From contig NZ_AOMT01000005.1 in the NCBI RefSeq assembly GCF_000696305.2, positions 124,001 to 188,000 of the forward strand: a stretch of 64,000 bases of DNA, written 5' to 3'. The position numbers and the translations under genes are program-made. The stretch is from Moraxella bovoculi 237 (GTDB lineage Bacteria; Pseudomonadota; Gammaproteobacteria; Pseudomonadales; Moraxellaceae). Position 1 is the stretch's first letter, and each line of letters opens with the position of its first letter. The notes beneath the pieces were generated by a model. It searched no databases, was not told where the DNA came from, and saw nothing but the letters and a program-made list of their open reading frames with translations. Positions 38,143 to 48,408 of the stretch are shown here, one piece after another.

Positions 38143-41100
38143 TTAACCACCGCTAATGACACCGGCGCCACTCAATCGACTTGTGCCATTAGCGCCTTTA
38201 TGAACGAGAATCTGAGTGCTGATGCGCTCCTTTAGCGTGGCGACATGTGAGATGATACCAATCATTTTCCCTTCTTCTTGAAGTGCGGACAAGGTGGATA
38301 GGGCGATATCCAGTATCTCTTCATCGAGCGTGCCAAAGCCTTCATCTAGGAATAATGAGTCAATCGCAACCTTGTCACTGCTCATCATGGAGAGACCCAA
38401 GGCGAGCGCAAGACTGATGATGAAACTTTCACCACCTGATAGGTTCTTTGTGCTGCGCTCTTCATTACCTTGATGGGTGTCGATGATGCTGATTTCCAGT
38501 GAGTTTCTGTCATCGGCATTGCCATGTTTTAAAATATAGCGTTCGTTCATTCGGCTAAGTACTTGATTGGCGTAGTATAGCATCAGATCTAGTGTTAGCC
38601 CTTGGGCGAAGTTGCGGTATTTTTTGCCATCTGCTGAGCCGATCAGCTCGTTTAACTTTATCCAGATTTGAATGTCCTGCTGCTTGCGCTTGATGTTATT
38701 GGTTAGTGTGTTTTGTTTTTCGCGGGCAATAGCAGCACTTTGTAAGATTTGTTGGTTTTTACCCAGGCTTTGTAGGGACTCGCGTTCTTGTTGTTGCAGA
38801 TCATCTCGTCTGCTGTAGAGTTCATCAAGTGTTTCTTTGTTGGTGATGGATTGGGTGAGCGTGTTTAAATTGTCATGCTCTTCTTCTAGGCTTTCTTTGC
38901 TGCGCTTAATAGCGTATAAGATGGCATCCGCTTCTTGGCTTAACTTTGCTCTGTCGTTGTGATTTAAGCAAGCCTGTAAGAACGCTGCCTCATCATCAAA
39001 TCCCTTTTTGTGTAAGGTGAACGTGAATTGATCGGCCGCTTGTTTAGCTTCTTGAGATAGATTGTTTAGTTTGTTATTAAGTGATTGTAGCTGTTCGGTC
39101 AATAATAATGCATTGTTTTGATGATGGTTGTGCGCATTGACAGCTTTATTTAGCATCTCATTGCCGCGCTGAATTTTTTGCCTTAGTAGTAGGGCTTCAT
39201 CATCAATAATTTTATCGCCAAATATCGTCCGCCTTTGTGCTTGCAGGCTGCTGATGTTATCTTGAATATTGGTGTACTTTTCTTGATATGAATGGCTATC
39301 TAAGCTTAATTTATCAAGTTGCTGCTGCTGATTATCAAGGCTGATTTTAATGCCATCAAGCATGCGAGTAGATTCTTGATATCTGATTTTAGCGTCTTGA
39401 TGGGTTTGATATTTTTGATTGAGTTTATTAATTTTATCTAAAATATCATCTGATACGTTTGATAAGATTTCAACAGTGAATTGTGTATTGAAGTCACCTT
39501 TGCGTATTGTTAAGTCATACTTATCTAAAGTGTGCGCGATGTTGAAATGGCTTTGCTTAAATTTATTCAAGGCGTGATTAAGATGTTTGGTCTGTTGATT
39601 GATGATGTCTTGGGTGTTGGCAATGTTGCCCTTTAAAGTCTCGCCTTCGACTTTGATATTGCTAAAGTACTGTGTGTATTTACCTACATTATTAATCGCT
39701 TGGGTCAATTCAGGTTCTTGTGCTTGGTACTTGGCATGCGTACTATTTAGCTGTGCTAGTGTTTGCTGATTCTGTAGGATTAGGTTGTTTAATAGATTGT
39801 CATCCAATTGATTAATATCAAAACTAAAATCATTCTTAATGCTTGATAGCTCATCAAGCGCTTCTTGCATCTTTTGTTTTAAAGTGGGTTGCTGCTTGAT
39901 GATGTCGTCGAGGTTCTTATTTAGATTATCTAAATTGTTATTACTGACGGCAAGTTGTTGGTTGTTACTTTGCATTGAGCTATTTAGGGTGCTGATTTTG
40001 TCTTTGGTGTGTTTAATCGTCTCTGCATCCAAGCTCTCTTCTTCGTGCAGGTGCGGGTGCTTATCAGCATAAGGGTGATCAATGGCGCCGCACAGTGGAC
40101 AGGGTTTGCCATCTTGTAGATTGCTAAGGTGCTTTTTGAGAATGCTGACTTCTAGGCGTAGGGCGTGCGCATTCTCAAGTGTGATAAGGGTTTTGTTTTC
40201 TTTGTCCAGTTCATCGCCAAGCTGCTGGGCTGTGTTTTGTATTTCGCCAATCTGCTTGGTGAGGTTGCCGATTTGAGTTTGTAGCTTAGCGACTTGCTCT
40301 TGGTTGAGCTGATATTGATCATAAGGGTCTTTTAGGGCGGTTAGTGTGGATTTGATCTGTGATTGCTGCTGAATTTTCTGGTTGATGGACATACCGTACC
40401 GCATGATGGCTTCAGCAGTGATGGGGCTTTGTATTCTCGTCAAGGTGATAAAATCAGCCTGTATTAGCTCAAGGTTTTTCTGACTGTTGGTTAATCGAGT
40501 CTTAGCGTCTTGGTAATCAATACGCTTTTGGGCGATGGTGTTTTGTAGGCCCTCAAGGGCAGCTTGATGATGATTAAGGTCTTGATTAAGTATTTGAATT
40601 TCTTGGATTTGACTATTAAGCTGTATGTGTTCTGCGTTCAGGCGACCCAGATCCTGCCCAAGATCGGCAACATCATAACGAAGCGTGTCTTGTAGCTCTT
40701 TTAAGATTTCGTTTGTTTTGGTTTGATCATTGAGTAATGATTGGATGTTGTTGTTTAATGCTTGAATGTTTTGATTGTTTTGGCTGATGGTTTGATTAAG
40801 CCGATCCTTTTGTTCATTTAGATGCGATAATTGACCATCAAGCTCTCGAACTTGCTTAAAAATAGGCTGTGCGGCAGCCTCTTCGCTCTCGACGTCTTTT
40901 AAATTTTTGGCTGCATTGCCTTGTTCTATCGAGCTTTCGGTGATGCTTTGCTGAGCGTGATTAAGATCACTTTCAAGCTTTAGAATATCATCTCTGACTT
41001 GGTTTTCTTGCTCACGCAGATGAGAGAGTTTGGTATATTCGTCGTGGATGGCAAAGGCATTATTGGCAAGCTCTAATGCTGCAAATTTTGGCTTAAAATG

Positions 41101-41934
41101 TTCTCGAGCCTGCTCATGTTCGACAAGCGATTGAGTGAGTTTTTGAATTTTTTGTTCGATTGTTTGTTTTTGTTCTAGTTTTTTTATGTGAGTTTCGGTG
41201 TCTTTTAGGGTGTCTTGATTTTTATGAAGTGCAGCTTTATCCGCCTCGATGCTTGCTTTTAGGGCGTTAAACTCATCGTCAGCCATGATCTCACTGTCGT
41301 CAAGCCTGTCTTGTAGTGCGGTGAGTTCTTGGCGTTTTTGTTTTTGAAGTTCAAAGGCTTTAGTACCGATTCTACCGTAGATTTGAGTGCCGGTGATTTG
41401 TTCTAGAATTGCGCCTTTTTCACCAGCATCCGCCTTCAAAAATGCCGCAAAATTTCCCTGAGCAAGCATGACAGAGCGGGTAAATTGCTCAAAGTTCATG
41501 TGCATGATTTCGACAGCTTTTTTTTCGCATAGTTTGATTTTGCTCTCTAAGATCTTGCCATCATCGCCCACGTGCTTAATTTGGCTGATTTCACGTTTGA
41601 CGGCTTGTAATTTACCGTCTGCCTTGCCACCAGCGCGGCGCTGCTGCCACGTAAATCGATACATCTTACCACTGATTTGTAGTTCAACTTGTGCGCCGCA
41701 TTCACCTGCGCCTAGGCTCATGAGTTCGTTTTGGGTGGTGCTAATTTGATTGATGCGTGGTGTCTCGCCGTAGATGGCAAGGCAGATGGCATCCAAAATC
41801 GTTGTCTTGCCCGCGCCCGTCTGACCGATGATGGCAAAAATACCATCGCGTACGAACGCATCATCGGTGAAATCAATGTGCCAATTGCCTTTAAGGGAGT
41901 TAAGGTTGTTAAATTTTAGGCTTAAAATTTTCAT
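38143..41934 (-). CDS. sbcC: SbcC, ATPase subunit of the SbcCD nuclease
   Basis: SbcC is the Rad50-like SMC partner of SbcD, cutting hairpins and protein-blocked DNA ends. The 1263-residue protein has Walker A (IIGQTGAGKTTILDA near 37-50), two very long coiled-coil arms rich in Gln, and a zinc hook C612-P-L-C615. The ABC signature NLSGGESFIISLALALG and Walker B SLFLDEGFGTLDEE are at the C-terminus. It is 1 nt after sbcD and longer than the E. coli protein. Confidence 0.96.
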   Translation of the reverse strand: MKILSLKFNNLNSLKGNWHIDFTDDAFVRDGIFAIIGQTGAGKTTILDAICLAIYGETPRINQISTTQNELMSLGAGECGAQVELQISGKMYRFTWQQRRAGGKADGKLQAVKREISQIKHVGDDGKILESKIKLCEKKAVEIMHMNFEQFTRSVMLAQGNFAAFLKADAGEKGAILEQITGTQIYGRIGTKAFELQKQKRQELTALQDRLDDSEIMADDEFNALKASIEADKAALHKNQDTLKDTETHIKKLEQKQTIEQKIQKLTQSLVEHEQAREHFKPKFAALELANNAFAIHDEYTKLSHLREQENQVRDDILKLESDLNHAQQSITESSIEQGNAAKNLKDVESEEAAAQPIFKQVRELDGQLSHLNEQKDRLNQTISQNNQNIQALNNNIQSLLNDQTKTNEILKELQDTLRYDVADLGQDLGRLNAEHIQLNSQIQEIQILNQDLNHHQAALEGLQNTIAQKRIDYQDAKTRLTNSQKNLELIQADFITLTRIQSPITAEAIMRYGMSINQKIQQQSQIKSTLTALKDPYDQYQLNQEQVAKLQTQIGNLTKQIGEIQNTAQQLGDELDKENKTLITLENAHALRLEVSILKKHLSNLQDGKPCPLCGAIDHPYADKHPHLHEEESLDAETIKHTKDKISTLNSSMQSNNQQLAVSNNNLDNLNKNLDDIIKQQPTLKQKMQEALDELSSIKNDFSFDINQLDDNLLNNLILQNQQTLAQLNSTHAKYQAQEPELTQAINNVGKYTQYFSNIKVEGETLKGNIANTQDIINQQTKHLNHALNKFKQSHFNIAHTLDKYDLTIRKGDFNTQFTVEILSNVSDDILDKINKLNQKYQTHQDAKIRYQESTRMLDGIKISLDNQQQQLDKLSLDSHSYQEKYTNIQDNISSLQAQRRTIFGDKIIDDEALLLRQKIQRGNEMLNKAVNAHNHHQNNALLLTEQLQSLNNKLNNLSQEAKQAADQFTFTLHKKGFDDEAAFLQACLNHNDRAKLSQEADAILYAIKRSKESLEEEHDNLNTLTQSITNKETLDELYSRRDDLQQQERESLQSLGKNQQILQSAAIAREKQNTLTNNIKRKQQDIQIWIKLNELIGSADGKKYRNFAQGLTLDLMLYYANQVLSRMNERYILKHGNADDRNSLEISIIDTHQGNEERSTKNLSGGESFIISLALALGLSMMSSDKVAIDSLFLDEGFGTLDEEILDIALSTLSALQEEGKMIGIISHVATLKERISTQILVHKGANGTSRLSGAGVISGG

Positions 41935-41935
41935 G

Positions 41936-43219
41936 TCATTCGGCGCTGTGATCGGTGTCGTGTAGGTCGGTAAGTAGAGTTTGGTAGGCTTGTCTTAACG
42001 CCTGCTGTTCAGCATCCTCTATGTCGTTTTGATTGAGCAAGGTTTCAAAAACTTGCATCTCGGTCAGCTGTTTTAGATCGATTGTTCGATGATGTAAGCT
42101 AAGGCTTTGCTGATACAGAGTTTTGTTTTGGATGTTTAATGCGGTGACGAGGCTGTATTCAAGCAGGCTACGAATGTCCTGTACGAGTGTCGGACGAATC
42201 TCGTTGCCTGTATAAATAATCTCAACCCAGATGCTCTGACCATATTCGATAAGTTTGCTCAGTTCTTTGGTGATTTGATCCCAGTCGCCATTGATGCGTG
42301 CAAGCTTTTGAAACACTGGAACGGGTAATGCCGTGATACTAGGCTTGGTATTGGCATCATCAAAATCAACCAACAGCACTTGCTTGGCTTTACCCGCCTC
42401 GCCAAAACCCATCGCAATCGGCGAGCCACAGTAACGTATGTGATCGTAGCCGGCAACTTTTTGTGGCGCGTGAATATGCCCCAGCGCCACATAGTCAATG
42501 CATTCATCAAAGGTGTTGGCGGATATTTGACCTAGCGTACCAACATACAGATCGCGCATCCCGTCGTCCTTGGATGAGACGCTGGCGCCTGCGGCGAAGA
42601 GATGCCCTGTGGCGATGATGGGGATTTTTTTGTTGAATTTATTGAGAATGTCGGCTTGCGTTTGTTTGGCTTGTTCACTTAGCGTCTGATAATGATTGGT
42701 AATGCCTTGGATGGTGTCACACTCTTTGGTGGTGATGTCATCAAAGCTTTTACTAGCGCGAACGTCTTTGTCGCGCAAATAAGGCACAGCAAGGATAATG
42801 GCTTCAGGGGTGTCGCCTTTGTGTAATATCAGAAGCTCATCGCTAATATCATCGCTTGCGATGCCGATGACTTGAATATTCAGCGCGCGCAAGATTGTCT
42901 TGGGTGCATCTAAGAAAGTTGGGCTGTCGTGATTACCAGCAGTGATAATCACATGACGGCAAGCGCTTTCGGCAGTGCTGCCTAGGAATTTATAATAAAG
43001 CTCTTGGGCTTTATTACTTGGTGTCATCGTGTCAAAAATGTCACCCGCCACAATCAAAACATCCACCTCATGCTCATTAAGTACATCAATGAGCCAATCC
43101 AAAAATTGCGCAAATTCATCATAGCGCTGCTCTTGGTAGAGTCGTTTGCCAAGATGCCAATCAGAGGTGTGCAGAATGCGCAGGGTGGATTTTTTTGGGA
43201 TGGTGTTTGATGTCGTCAT
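41936..43219 (-). CDS. sbcD: SbcD, nuclease subunit of SbcCD
   Basis: The 427-residue Mre11-like phosphodiesterase has metal ligands D20 and H22 (LHTSDWHLGK), the VAGDIFDT motif, ITAGNHDS and a later GHIHAPQK. It acts with SbcC, and the genes are essentially contiguous, implying one transcript. Length is typical. Confidence 0.96.
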   Translation of the reverse strand: MTTSNTIPKKSTLRILHTSDWHLGKRLYQEQRYDEFAQFLDWLIDVLNEHEVDVLIVAGDIFDTMTPSNKAQELYYKFLGSTAESACRHVIITAGNHDSPTFLDAPKTILRALNIQVIGIASDDISDELLILHKGDTPEAIILAVPYLRDKDVRASKSFDDITTKECDTIQGITNHYQTLSEQAKQTQADILNKFNKKIPIIATGHLFAAGASVSSKDDGMRDLYVGTLGQISANTFDECIDYVALGHIHAPQKVAGYDHIRYCGSPIAMGFGEAGKAKQVLLVDFDDANTKPSITALPVPVFQKLARINGDWDQITKELSKLIEYGQSIWVEIIYTGNEIRPTLVQDIRSLLEYSLVTALNIQNKTLYQQSLSLHHRTIDLKQLTEMQVFETLLNQNDIEDAEQQALRQAYQTLLTDLHDTDHSAE

Positions 43220-43253
43220 GTAAAAAAATCATTAAATACGGTAAGCTATAAAA

Positions 43254-43275
43254 AAGACCGCCTAATTGCGGTCTT
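43254..43275 (-). terminator. Terminator of the DUF493-family gene
   Basis: AAGACCGC (43254-43261) pairs with GCGGTCTT (43268-43275), followed on the minus strand by TTTT. Confidence 0.82.
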
Positions 43276-43308
43276 GGCTTGATTTATTATAACATCAATC
43301 AAGGAGAT

Positions 43309-43638
43309 TTATACCACTGTTTTGACCGTTTTGGCCTTGTCTAATGCGGTATATAGGTGATTCACTTCATCCGCACAAGTGAGATAGAGTCTTGCGCGTA
43401 GGGCGTGGAATTTACCTGTTTTGGATGGCTTGACCATGATGCTTGCGGCATCAAAATCAGGGAAAATCTCTGCCAGAATCAGCGTCACTTCGTTGCGCAA
43501 TGTGTCATGCTCGCCTTCATGTCCGATGATACTGATAGGGTAATCCATTGGGAAGTTCCACAGTTCTGGATTTTGGATCTCGGTGCGCTTAGCATTAGGT
43601 GCGGTGGGTGCACGATTTAGATTGGTAAATTTGGTCAT
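43309..43638 (-). CDS. ybeD: DUF493 (YbeD) family protein
   Basis: The 109-residue protein has the YbeD layout: ELWNFPMDYPISIIGHEG, then PSKTGKFHALRARLYLTCADEVNHLYTAL, which gives a ferredoxin-like regulatory fold. In enterics ybeD lies beside lipB, but here no lipoate gene is adjacent. Function is not established. It forms a single-gene unit between rpoD and sbcD. Confidence 0.85.
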   Translation of the reverse strand: MTKFTNLNRAPTAPNAKRTEIQNPELWNFPMDYPISIIGHEGEHDTLRNEVTLILAEIFPDFDAASIMVKPSKTGKFHALRARLYLTCADEVNHLYTALDKAKTVKTVV

Positions 43639-43720
43639 GATGACTGCCTTTTAGATAATGATTGAAGATAAAATGGGGCAAGCTGCCCAAATTTCAAGGT
43701 GTGTCGATGCTTGGCTGATA

Positions 43721-43760
43721 TCAATAAAAATAACCACACGAAGGTGGTTATTTTTATTGA
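43721..43760. terminator. Very strong terminator of rpoD
   Basis: Arms 43721-43737 and 43744-43760 form a perfect 17-bp stem, GC-rich at the tip (ACCAC/GTGGT) with A/T flanks and a 6-nt loop. It works on either strand by sequence. Confidence 0.88.
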
Positions 43761-43770
43761 TGAAATGAAA

Positions 43771-45627
43771 TCAATCATCCTCAAGGAATGAGCGTAGGTG
43801 TTCAGAGCGTGAAGGGTGGCGCAGTTTACGTAGTGCCTTAGCTTCGATCTGACGGATACGCTCACGGGTGACATCGAACTGCTTGCCGACTTCTTCTAGG
43901 GTGTGATCAGACGCCATGTCAATGCCGAAGCGCATTTTTAATACTTTGGCTTCACGTTCGGTTAGGTTGTCCAGCACTTCTCGGGTGGCTTCACGCAAAC
44001 CTTCGGCAGTGGCACTATCTACAGGGCTTGAGATGGTGCTGTCTTCGATGAAATCGCCCAAGTGGCTATCTTCATCATCGCCGATTGGCGTCTCCATGGA
44101 GATGGGCTCTTTGGCAATTTTTAGGACTTTGCGCACTTTGGCTTCGTCCATGTCTAGACGTTCGCCAAGCTCTTCGGGGGTGGGCTCACGCCCCATCTCT
44201 TGGAGCAGCTGACGACTGACACGGTTGATTTTATTAATCGTCTCGATCATGTGCACAGGAATACGAATGGTGCGTGCTTGGTCGGCGATAGAGCGTGTGA
44301 TCGCCTGACGAATCCACCAAGTGGCATAGGTTGAGAACTTGTAACCACGGCGATATTCAAACTTATCAACCGCTTTCATGAGCCCGATGTTGCCCTCTTG
44401 GATAAGGTCAAGGAATTGTAGGCCGCGGTTGGTGTATTTTTTGGCGATGGAGATAACCAGACGTAAGTTGGCTTCAACCATGTCTTTTTTGGCGCGACGG
44501 GCTTTGGTTTCCCCGATTGCCATTTGGCGCGCCACAGCTTTCATGTTTTTTACGTCCATTTGCAGGTCGTTCTCATGAGCTAAGATTCTCTCTTGGAGGG
44601 CGACGACCTCGGGTAGGACTCTTTGTAGCGTCTCAGCAAAAGCAGGCTTACCGCTGATGCGTAATGGTAGCCACTCTAGGTTGGTTTCGTTACTTGGGAA
44701 GGTTTTTTTGAATTCCTCAAGAGGCATCTTACCGCGGCGCACGACCAAGCGCATAATCTTGCGTTCGCTGTTGCGCACGTCTTCATAAACCTCGCGCATG
44801 AGTGTGATGACTTGCTCAGATAGGCGGTTATTTAGCTTAATAAGCATAAAGTGAGACGCCAATTCATCGTAGGCGGCTTTTGCTTCTGGGCTGCCGCGTC
44901 CGTATTTTTCTAAAGCTTTTTGGGATTGGTTGAATAGCTGTTCAATCTCTTCAAAACGTGCGCGTACTTCTTCTGGATCTAGATTGCTGTCATCATCACC
45001 GCCACTTGCACCATCTAGATCTTCTTCGTCTTCTTCCAAATCATCAATGTCGTCCTCTTCCTTAATGTCTTCTGGCTCGATGTCGTTGTCTTCTTTGAGT
45101 TCAAACTCGTCATCTTCTAGATTTAAGAAGCCTGAGACGATGTCGGAGATTTTTTTCTCGCCGGTTTCGATTTGTGCGTATTCATCCAGCACGAACTTTA
45201 CGGTGCCAGGCCAGTAGGCCATGATGTACTGAACTTCGCGCGTGCCTTCCTCGATGCGCTTAGCGATGCTGATTTCACCTTCGCGAGTTAATAGATCAAC
45301 GGTACCCATCTCGCGCATGTACATACGCACAGGGTCGGTGGTGCGACCAGGTTCGGTTTCTACGCTGGCGAGAACCGCTGCCGCTTCATCAGCTGCCATC
45401 TCATCTTCGCTACTGGTATCGGTAAGTAAGATGTCATCATCATCAGGAGCAACTTCATAGATGGGAATGCCGACGTCGGTCAGCATCTGTACGATGTCCT
45501 CAATTTGATCGCTTTCGGTGACCGATTCTGGAAGTTGGTCATTGACCTCAGCATACGTCAGATAGCCTTGTTCCTTGCCTAACTGAATCAACGTTGCTAA
45601 TTGAGAATTTGAGTGTTGTTCGCTCAT
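43771..45627 (-). CDS. rpoD: RNA polymerase sigma factor RpoD (sigma-70)
   Basis: The primary sigma factor, 618 residues. Region 1.1 is at the N-terminus and region 1.2 has [22 protein letters not shown] long acidic non-conserved stretch (about 180-215) is almost all Asp/Glu. Region 2 has [46 protein letters not shown], region 3 follows, and region 4 ends with [29 protein letters not shown]. All DNA-contact helices look intact. Confidence 0.98.
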   Translation of the reverse strand: MSEQHSNSQLATLIQLGKEQGYLTYAEVNDQLPESVTESDQIEDIVQMLTDVGIPIYEVAPDDDDILLTDTSSEDEMAADEAAAVLASVETEPGRTTDPVRMYMREMGTVDLLTREGEISIAKRIEEGTREVQYIMAYWPGTVKFVLDEYAQIETGEKKISDIVSGFLNLEDDEFELKEDNDIEPEDIKEEDDIDDLEEDEEDLDGASGGDDDSNLDPEEVRARFEEIEQLFNQSQKALEKYGRGSPEAKAAYDELASHFMLIKLNNRLSEQVITLMREVYEDVRNSERKIMRLVVRRGKMPLEEFKKTFPSNETNLEWLPLRISGKPAFAETLQRVLPEVVALQERILAHENDLQMDVKNMKAVARQMAIGETKARRAKKDMVEANLRLVISIAKKYTNRGLQFLDLIQEGNIGLMKAVDKFEYRRGYKFSTYATWWIRQAITRSIADQARTIRIPVHMIETINKINRVSRQLLQEMGREPTPEELGERLDMDEAKVRKVLKIAKEPISMETPIGDDEDSHLGDFIEDSTISSPVDSATAEGLREATREVLDNLTEREAKVLKMRFGIDMASDHTLEEVGKQFDVTRERIRQIEAKALRKLRHPSRSEHLRSFLEDD

Positions 45628-45896
45628 GAGTGCTCGCTTTTTTATGCTGTAAACTGATGAATCTAATGAAAATGGCGCTTATTATAACATAGTTGACTGT
45701 TATGTGGGGATGCTTGCGGTATTTTAAAAGGTGAATTCATACAATTTTGTTTTTTAATAAGTTTTATTAAAAAACGTGTGTCAAAATATATGAATAAAAA
45801 CATCGCATGATCTATTTATCACTGGCAAAATCACATAAAAATAAGGTAAAATAACCATTTTAAATTTAGAACCCAATCTATCGGTTTGTGGTGTTG

Positions 45897-46388
45897 ATGA
45901 TTAGCATGAAAGATTCTTTTTCGTCGTTAAAATATTCTTGTGCTGCGGGGCTACTTATTGCCTTGACGGCATGCGAGCCTAAAGTTAATCATGATGCCTC
46001 ATCAGATGCTAAACCTGTCGCCACATCATCAAGCGATCTTATTGGCTGCTATACGGTAAGCCACGAAGAGTCTGCACAGATTAAGATTAATCAGGTCGAA
46101 GGCGGCTTTAACATGCAAATGAGAGAGCTTGAAGGCTCGCCTAACGTTTGGGATAAGCCTGCACCTTTGGCAGTTATTGACGTGGATAAGGGTTGGGATT
46201 ATTTTAAAGTAAATACGCTGGATCTGAATAAGAATGATGTGGATGCGATGATTGGTAGGTCGGACGGTATGATGGTTCTTGCTAAAGTCAAAGACACCGC
46301 CATAAACATCAATCCACGACTTGACAGTAGCTATGTCATGTATATCGTACAGGGCTCTAACACTGTCTATAAAGTGGCGTGCGACTAA
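45897..46388 (+). CDS. Putative lipoprotein, unknown function
   Basis: The product has a lipoprotein signal ending LLIALTACEP (163 residues from the ATG at 45897; ATG 45906 is equally possible). The mature part begins with a Ser/Asp/Ala linker, then a compact domain starting DLIGCYTVSHEES. That start resembles proteins which bind or sense at the cell surface, but no family is recognised. It is followed after 9 nt by a small membrane protein gene. Confidence 0.6.
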   Translation: MISMKDSFSSLKYSCAAGLLIALTACEPKVNHDASSDAKPVATSSSDLIGCYTVSHEESAQIKINQVEGGFNMQMRELEGSPNVWDKPAPLAVIDVDKGWDYFKVNTLDLNKNDVDAMIGRSDGMMVLAKVKDTAININPRLDSSYVMYIVQGSNTVYKVACD

Positions 46389-46397
46389 GGGGCTGTT

Positions 46398-46703
46398 ATG
46401 GGATTATTTGGTTATTTGATATTGGGTGCGATCATGTATCTGGTTGGCTTTATGATAAACCAAAAGCTACTAAAAAAACATCGCACCAATGAAGCGCAGC
46501 TACCCATCAAGCACCCAATGATCATAAAATGTGTCGCGGCCTGCTTTATGATTATGCTGGCAGTGAGTGCGCTGATTGGTCGATATGTGCTGCATCATGA
46601 TGGATTTGACTGGGCGTTTATTATTGTGAATAGCCTAGTGGCGACGGTGGTATTTTATTTTGGATTGAACCCTGATACTACGAAGATGAAGATGCCTAAT
46701 TAG
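46398..46703 (+). CDS. Small membrane protein, unknown function
   Basis: The 101-residue product has three hydrophobic segments (about 3-20, 42-62 and 71-91). A basic loop (KKHRTNEAQLPIKHP) follows the first. No family recognised. AGGGG precedes the ATG. It lies 9 nt after the lipoprotein gene, so they are probably co-transcribed. Confidence 0.6.
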   Translation: MGLFGYLILGAIMYLVGFMINQKLLKKHRTNEAQLPIKHPMIIKCVAACFMIMLAVSALIGRYVLHHDGFDWAFIIVNSLVATVVFYFGLNPDTTKMKMPN

Positions 46704-46791
46704 TGCTTTTGACTGATTTATTAATACAAGTTATTAATAAATCGGTTTTTTTGATAAGTTTTTATAAAATCCGTCATATTGTCGAAAGTGA

Positions 46792-46820
46792 TTGACAGAT
46801 GACAAGAAGGGTTTTAATAT
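46792..46820 (+). promoter_or_regulatory. Promoter of glnA
   Basis: TTGACA (46792-46797), a 17-nt spacer and TAATAT (46815-46820) give a near-consensus sigma-70 promoter 46 nt before the ATG. Confidence 0.75.
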
Positions 46821-46866
46821 CGTAATGTTTGGTTTGGCTTATATTTTTGATTTTTTGGAGTGAGTT

Positions 46867-48276
46867 ATGTCTAATAAGCTATTTGATTTGATTGAATCAT
46901 CAGGCGCAAAATGGGTGGATTTCCGTTATACCGACACACATGGTAAGGAGATGCACCTAACTTTTCCTGCGTACAGCGTTGATGAAGACACGCTAGAAGA
47001 TGGTAAAATGTTCGACGCGTCGAGCGTGGCAGGCTGGAAGGGCGTGGAAGCATCCGACATGATCTTGCTGCCAGACCCTGATACTGCGTATGTTGATCCA
47101 TTCTTTGAGGCGCCGACCGTGGTGGTGACGTGTAATGTCATCGAGCCAGACACACTACAAGGCTACGCCAAGGATCCTCGTTCTATCGCTCGCCGCGCTG
47201 AGACTTACCTAAAATCAACAGGTATTGGTGATACTGCCCTGATCGGTCCTGAACCTGAGTTTTTCGTATTTGACGAGGTCAAGTGGGACATCGACATGTC
47301 TGGCGCGCGTAATACCGTGATTTCAGAAGCGGCGGCATGGAGCACCAACAAGGACTATGCGTGGGGTAACAATGGTCAGCGCCCTGCCGCGAAGGGTGCT
47401 TATGCGGTGGTTGCGCCAGTGGATCATTATCATGATATGCGTTCTGTCATGTGTGATCGCATCGAAGAGGTAATGGGTACAGGTCGTATCGAAGTGCATC
47501 ACCATGAAGTGGCGAGCAGTCAGCTTGAAATTGGTATCTCTTTCAATACGTTGGTAAAAAAGGCAGACGAAGTTCAGCAATTTAAATACATCGTTAAAAA
47601 CGTAGCTAACCAGTTTGGCAAAACTGCCACCTTTATGCCAAAGCCGCTCGTTGGTGATAATGGTTCAGGCATGCACGTAAACATGTCTATCTCTAAGGAT
47701 GGCGTGAATACATTCTCAGGTGATGAGTATGCTGGCCTATCAAAGACGGCACTGTATTTCATTGGTGGCATCATCAAGCACGCACGAGCGCTAAACGCCA
47801 TCACCAATCCAAGCACCAACAGCTACAAGCGTCTAGTGCCGCACTTCGAAGCGCCAATCAAGCTGGCTTATTCTGCATCTAACCGCTCGGCATCGATTCG
47901 TATTCCGCACGTGACCAGCCCTAAGGCAGTTCGTATTGAAGCGCGATTCCCTGATCCATCAGCGAACCCTTATTTGTGCTTTGCAGCGCTACTAATGGCA
48001 GGTCTTGATGGTATTGAGAATAAGATCGATCCAGGCGAGGCAGCGGATAAGAACTTATACGATCTACCGCCAGAAGAGGAGGCTTTAATCCCTACAGTGG
48101 CTGAGAACCTTGAAGTGGCGCTTAATGCTCTGCGTGATGATCATGACTTCTTACTAAAAGGCGACGTATTTAGCAAAGATATGATCGAAAGCTATATCGC
48201 GCTTAAGATGAAAGAAGTTCAAAAAATTAACGAAGCAGTACACCCACTTGAGTTTGACATGTACTATCGTGTGTAA
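46867..48276 (+). CDS. glnA: Glutamine synthetase, type I
   Basis: GlnA makes glutamine from glutamate and ammonia. The 469-residue protein has the type I signatures [11 protein letters not shown], the ATP-binding [16 protein letters not shown] and the adenylylation loop NLYDLPPEE with its Tyr. This suggests control by GlnE adenylylation. GGAG lies before the ATG. No glnLG two-component genes follow. Confidence 0.98.
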   Translation: MSNKLFDLIESSGAKWVDFRYTDTHGKEMHLTFPAYSVDEDTLEDGKMFDASSVAGWKGVEASDMILLPDPDTAYVDPFFEAPTVVVTCNVIEPDTLQGYAKDPRSIARRAETYLKSTGIGDTALIGPEPEFFVFDEVKWDIDMSGARNTVISEAAAWSTNKDYAWGNNGQRPAAKGAYAVVAPVDHYHDMRSVMCDRIEEVMGTGRIEVHHHEVASSQLEIGISFNTLVKKADEVQQFKYIVKNVANQFGKTATFMPKPLVGDNGSGMHVNMSISKDGVNTFSGDEYAGLSKTALYFIGGIIKHARALNAITNPSTNSYKRLVPHFEAPIKLAYSASNRSASIRIPHVTSPKAVRIEARFPDPSANPYLCFAALLMAGLDGIENKIDPGEAADKNLYDLPPEEEALIPTVAENLEVALNALRDDHDFLLKGDVFSKDMIESYIALKMKEVQKINEAVHPLEFDMYYRV

Positions 48277-48290
48277 TGACTTAATCATCC

Positions 48291-48322
48291 AAAAAGCACA
48301 AAGTTGTCTTTGTGCTTTTTTG
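48291..48322 (+). terminator. Terminator of glnA
   Basis: AAAAAGCACAAAG (48291-48303) pairs perfectly with CTTTGTGCTTTTT (48308-48320) around a 4-nt loop. Confidence 0.9.
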
Positions 48323-48348
48323 TTATCCATGAATGGATAATTGATTTA

Positions 48349-48378
48349 TTGTCAAATAAGGGTAATTTTGGGTACAAT
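48349..48378 (+). promoter_or_regulatory. Candidate promoter of the UbiH-family gene
   Basis: TTGTCA (48349-48354), an 18-nt spacer and TACAAT (48373-48378) lie 30 nt upstream of the start codon. A separate 8-bp inverted repeat, TTATCCAT/ATGGATAA, is at 48323-48340. Confidence 0.55.
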
Positions 48379-48408
48379 GATAGGTATTTTTTATAAGCGA
48401 GCACACGC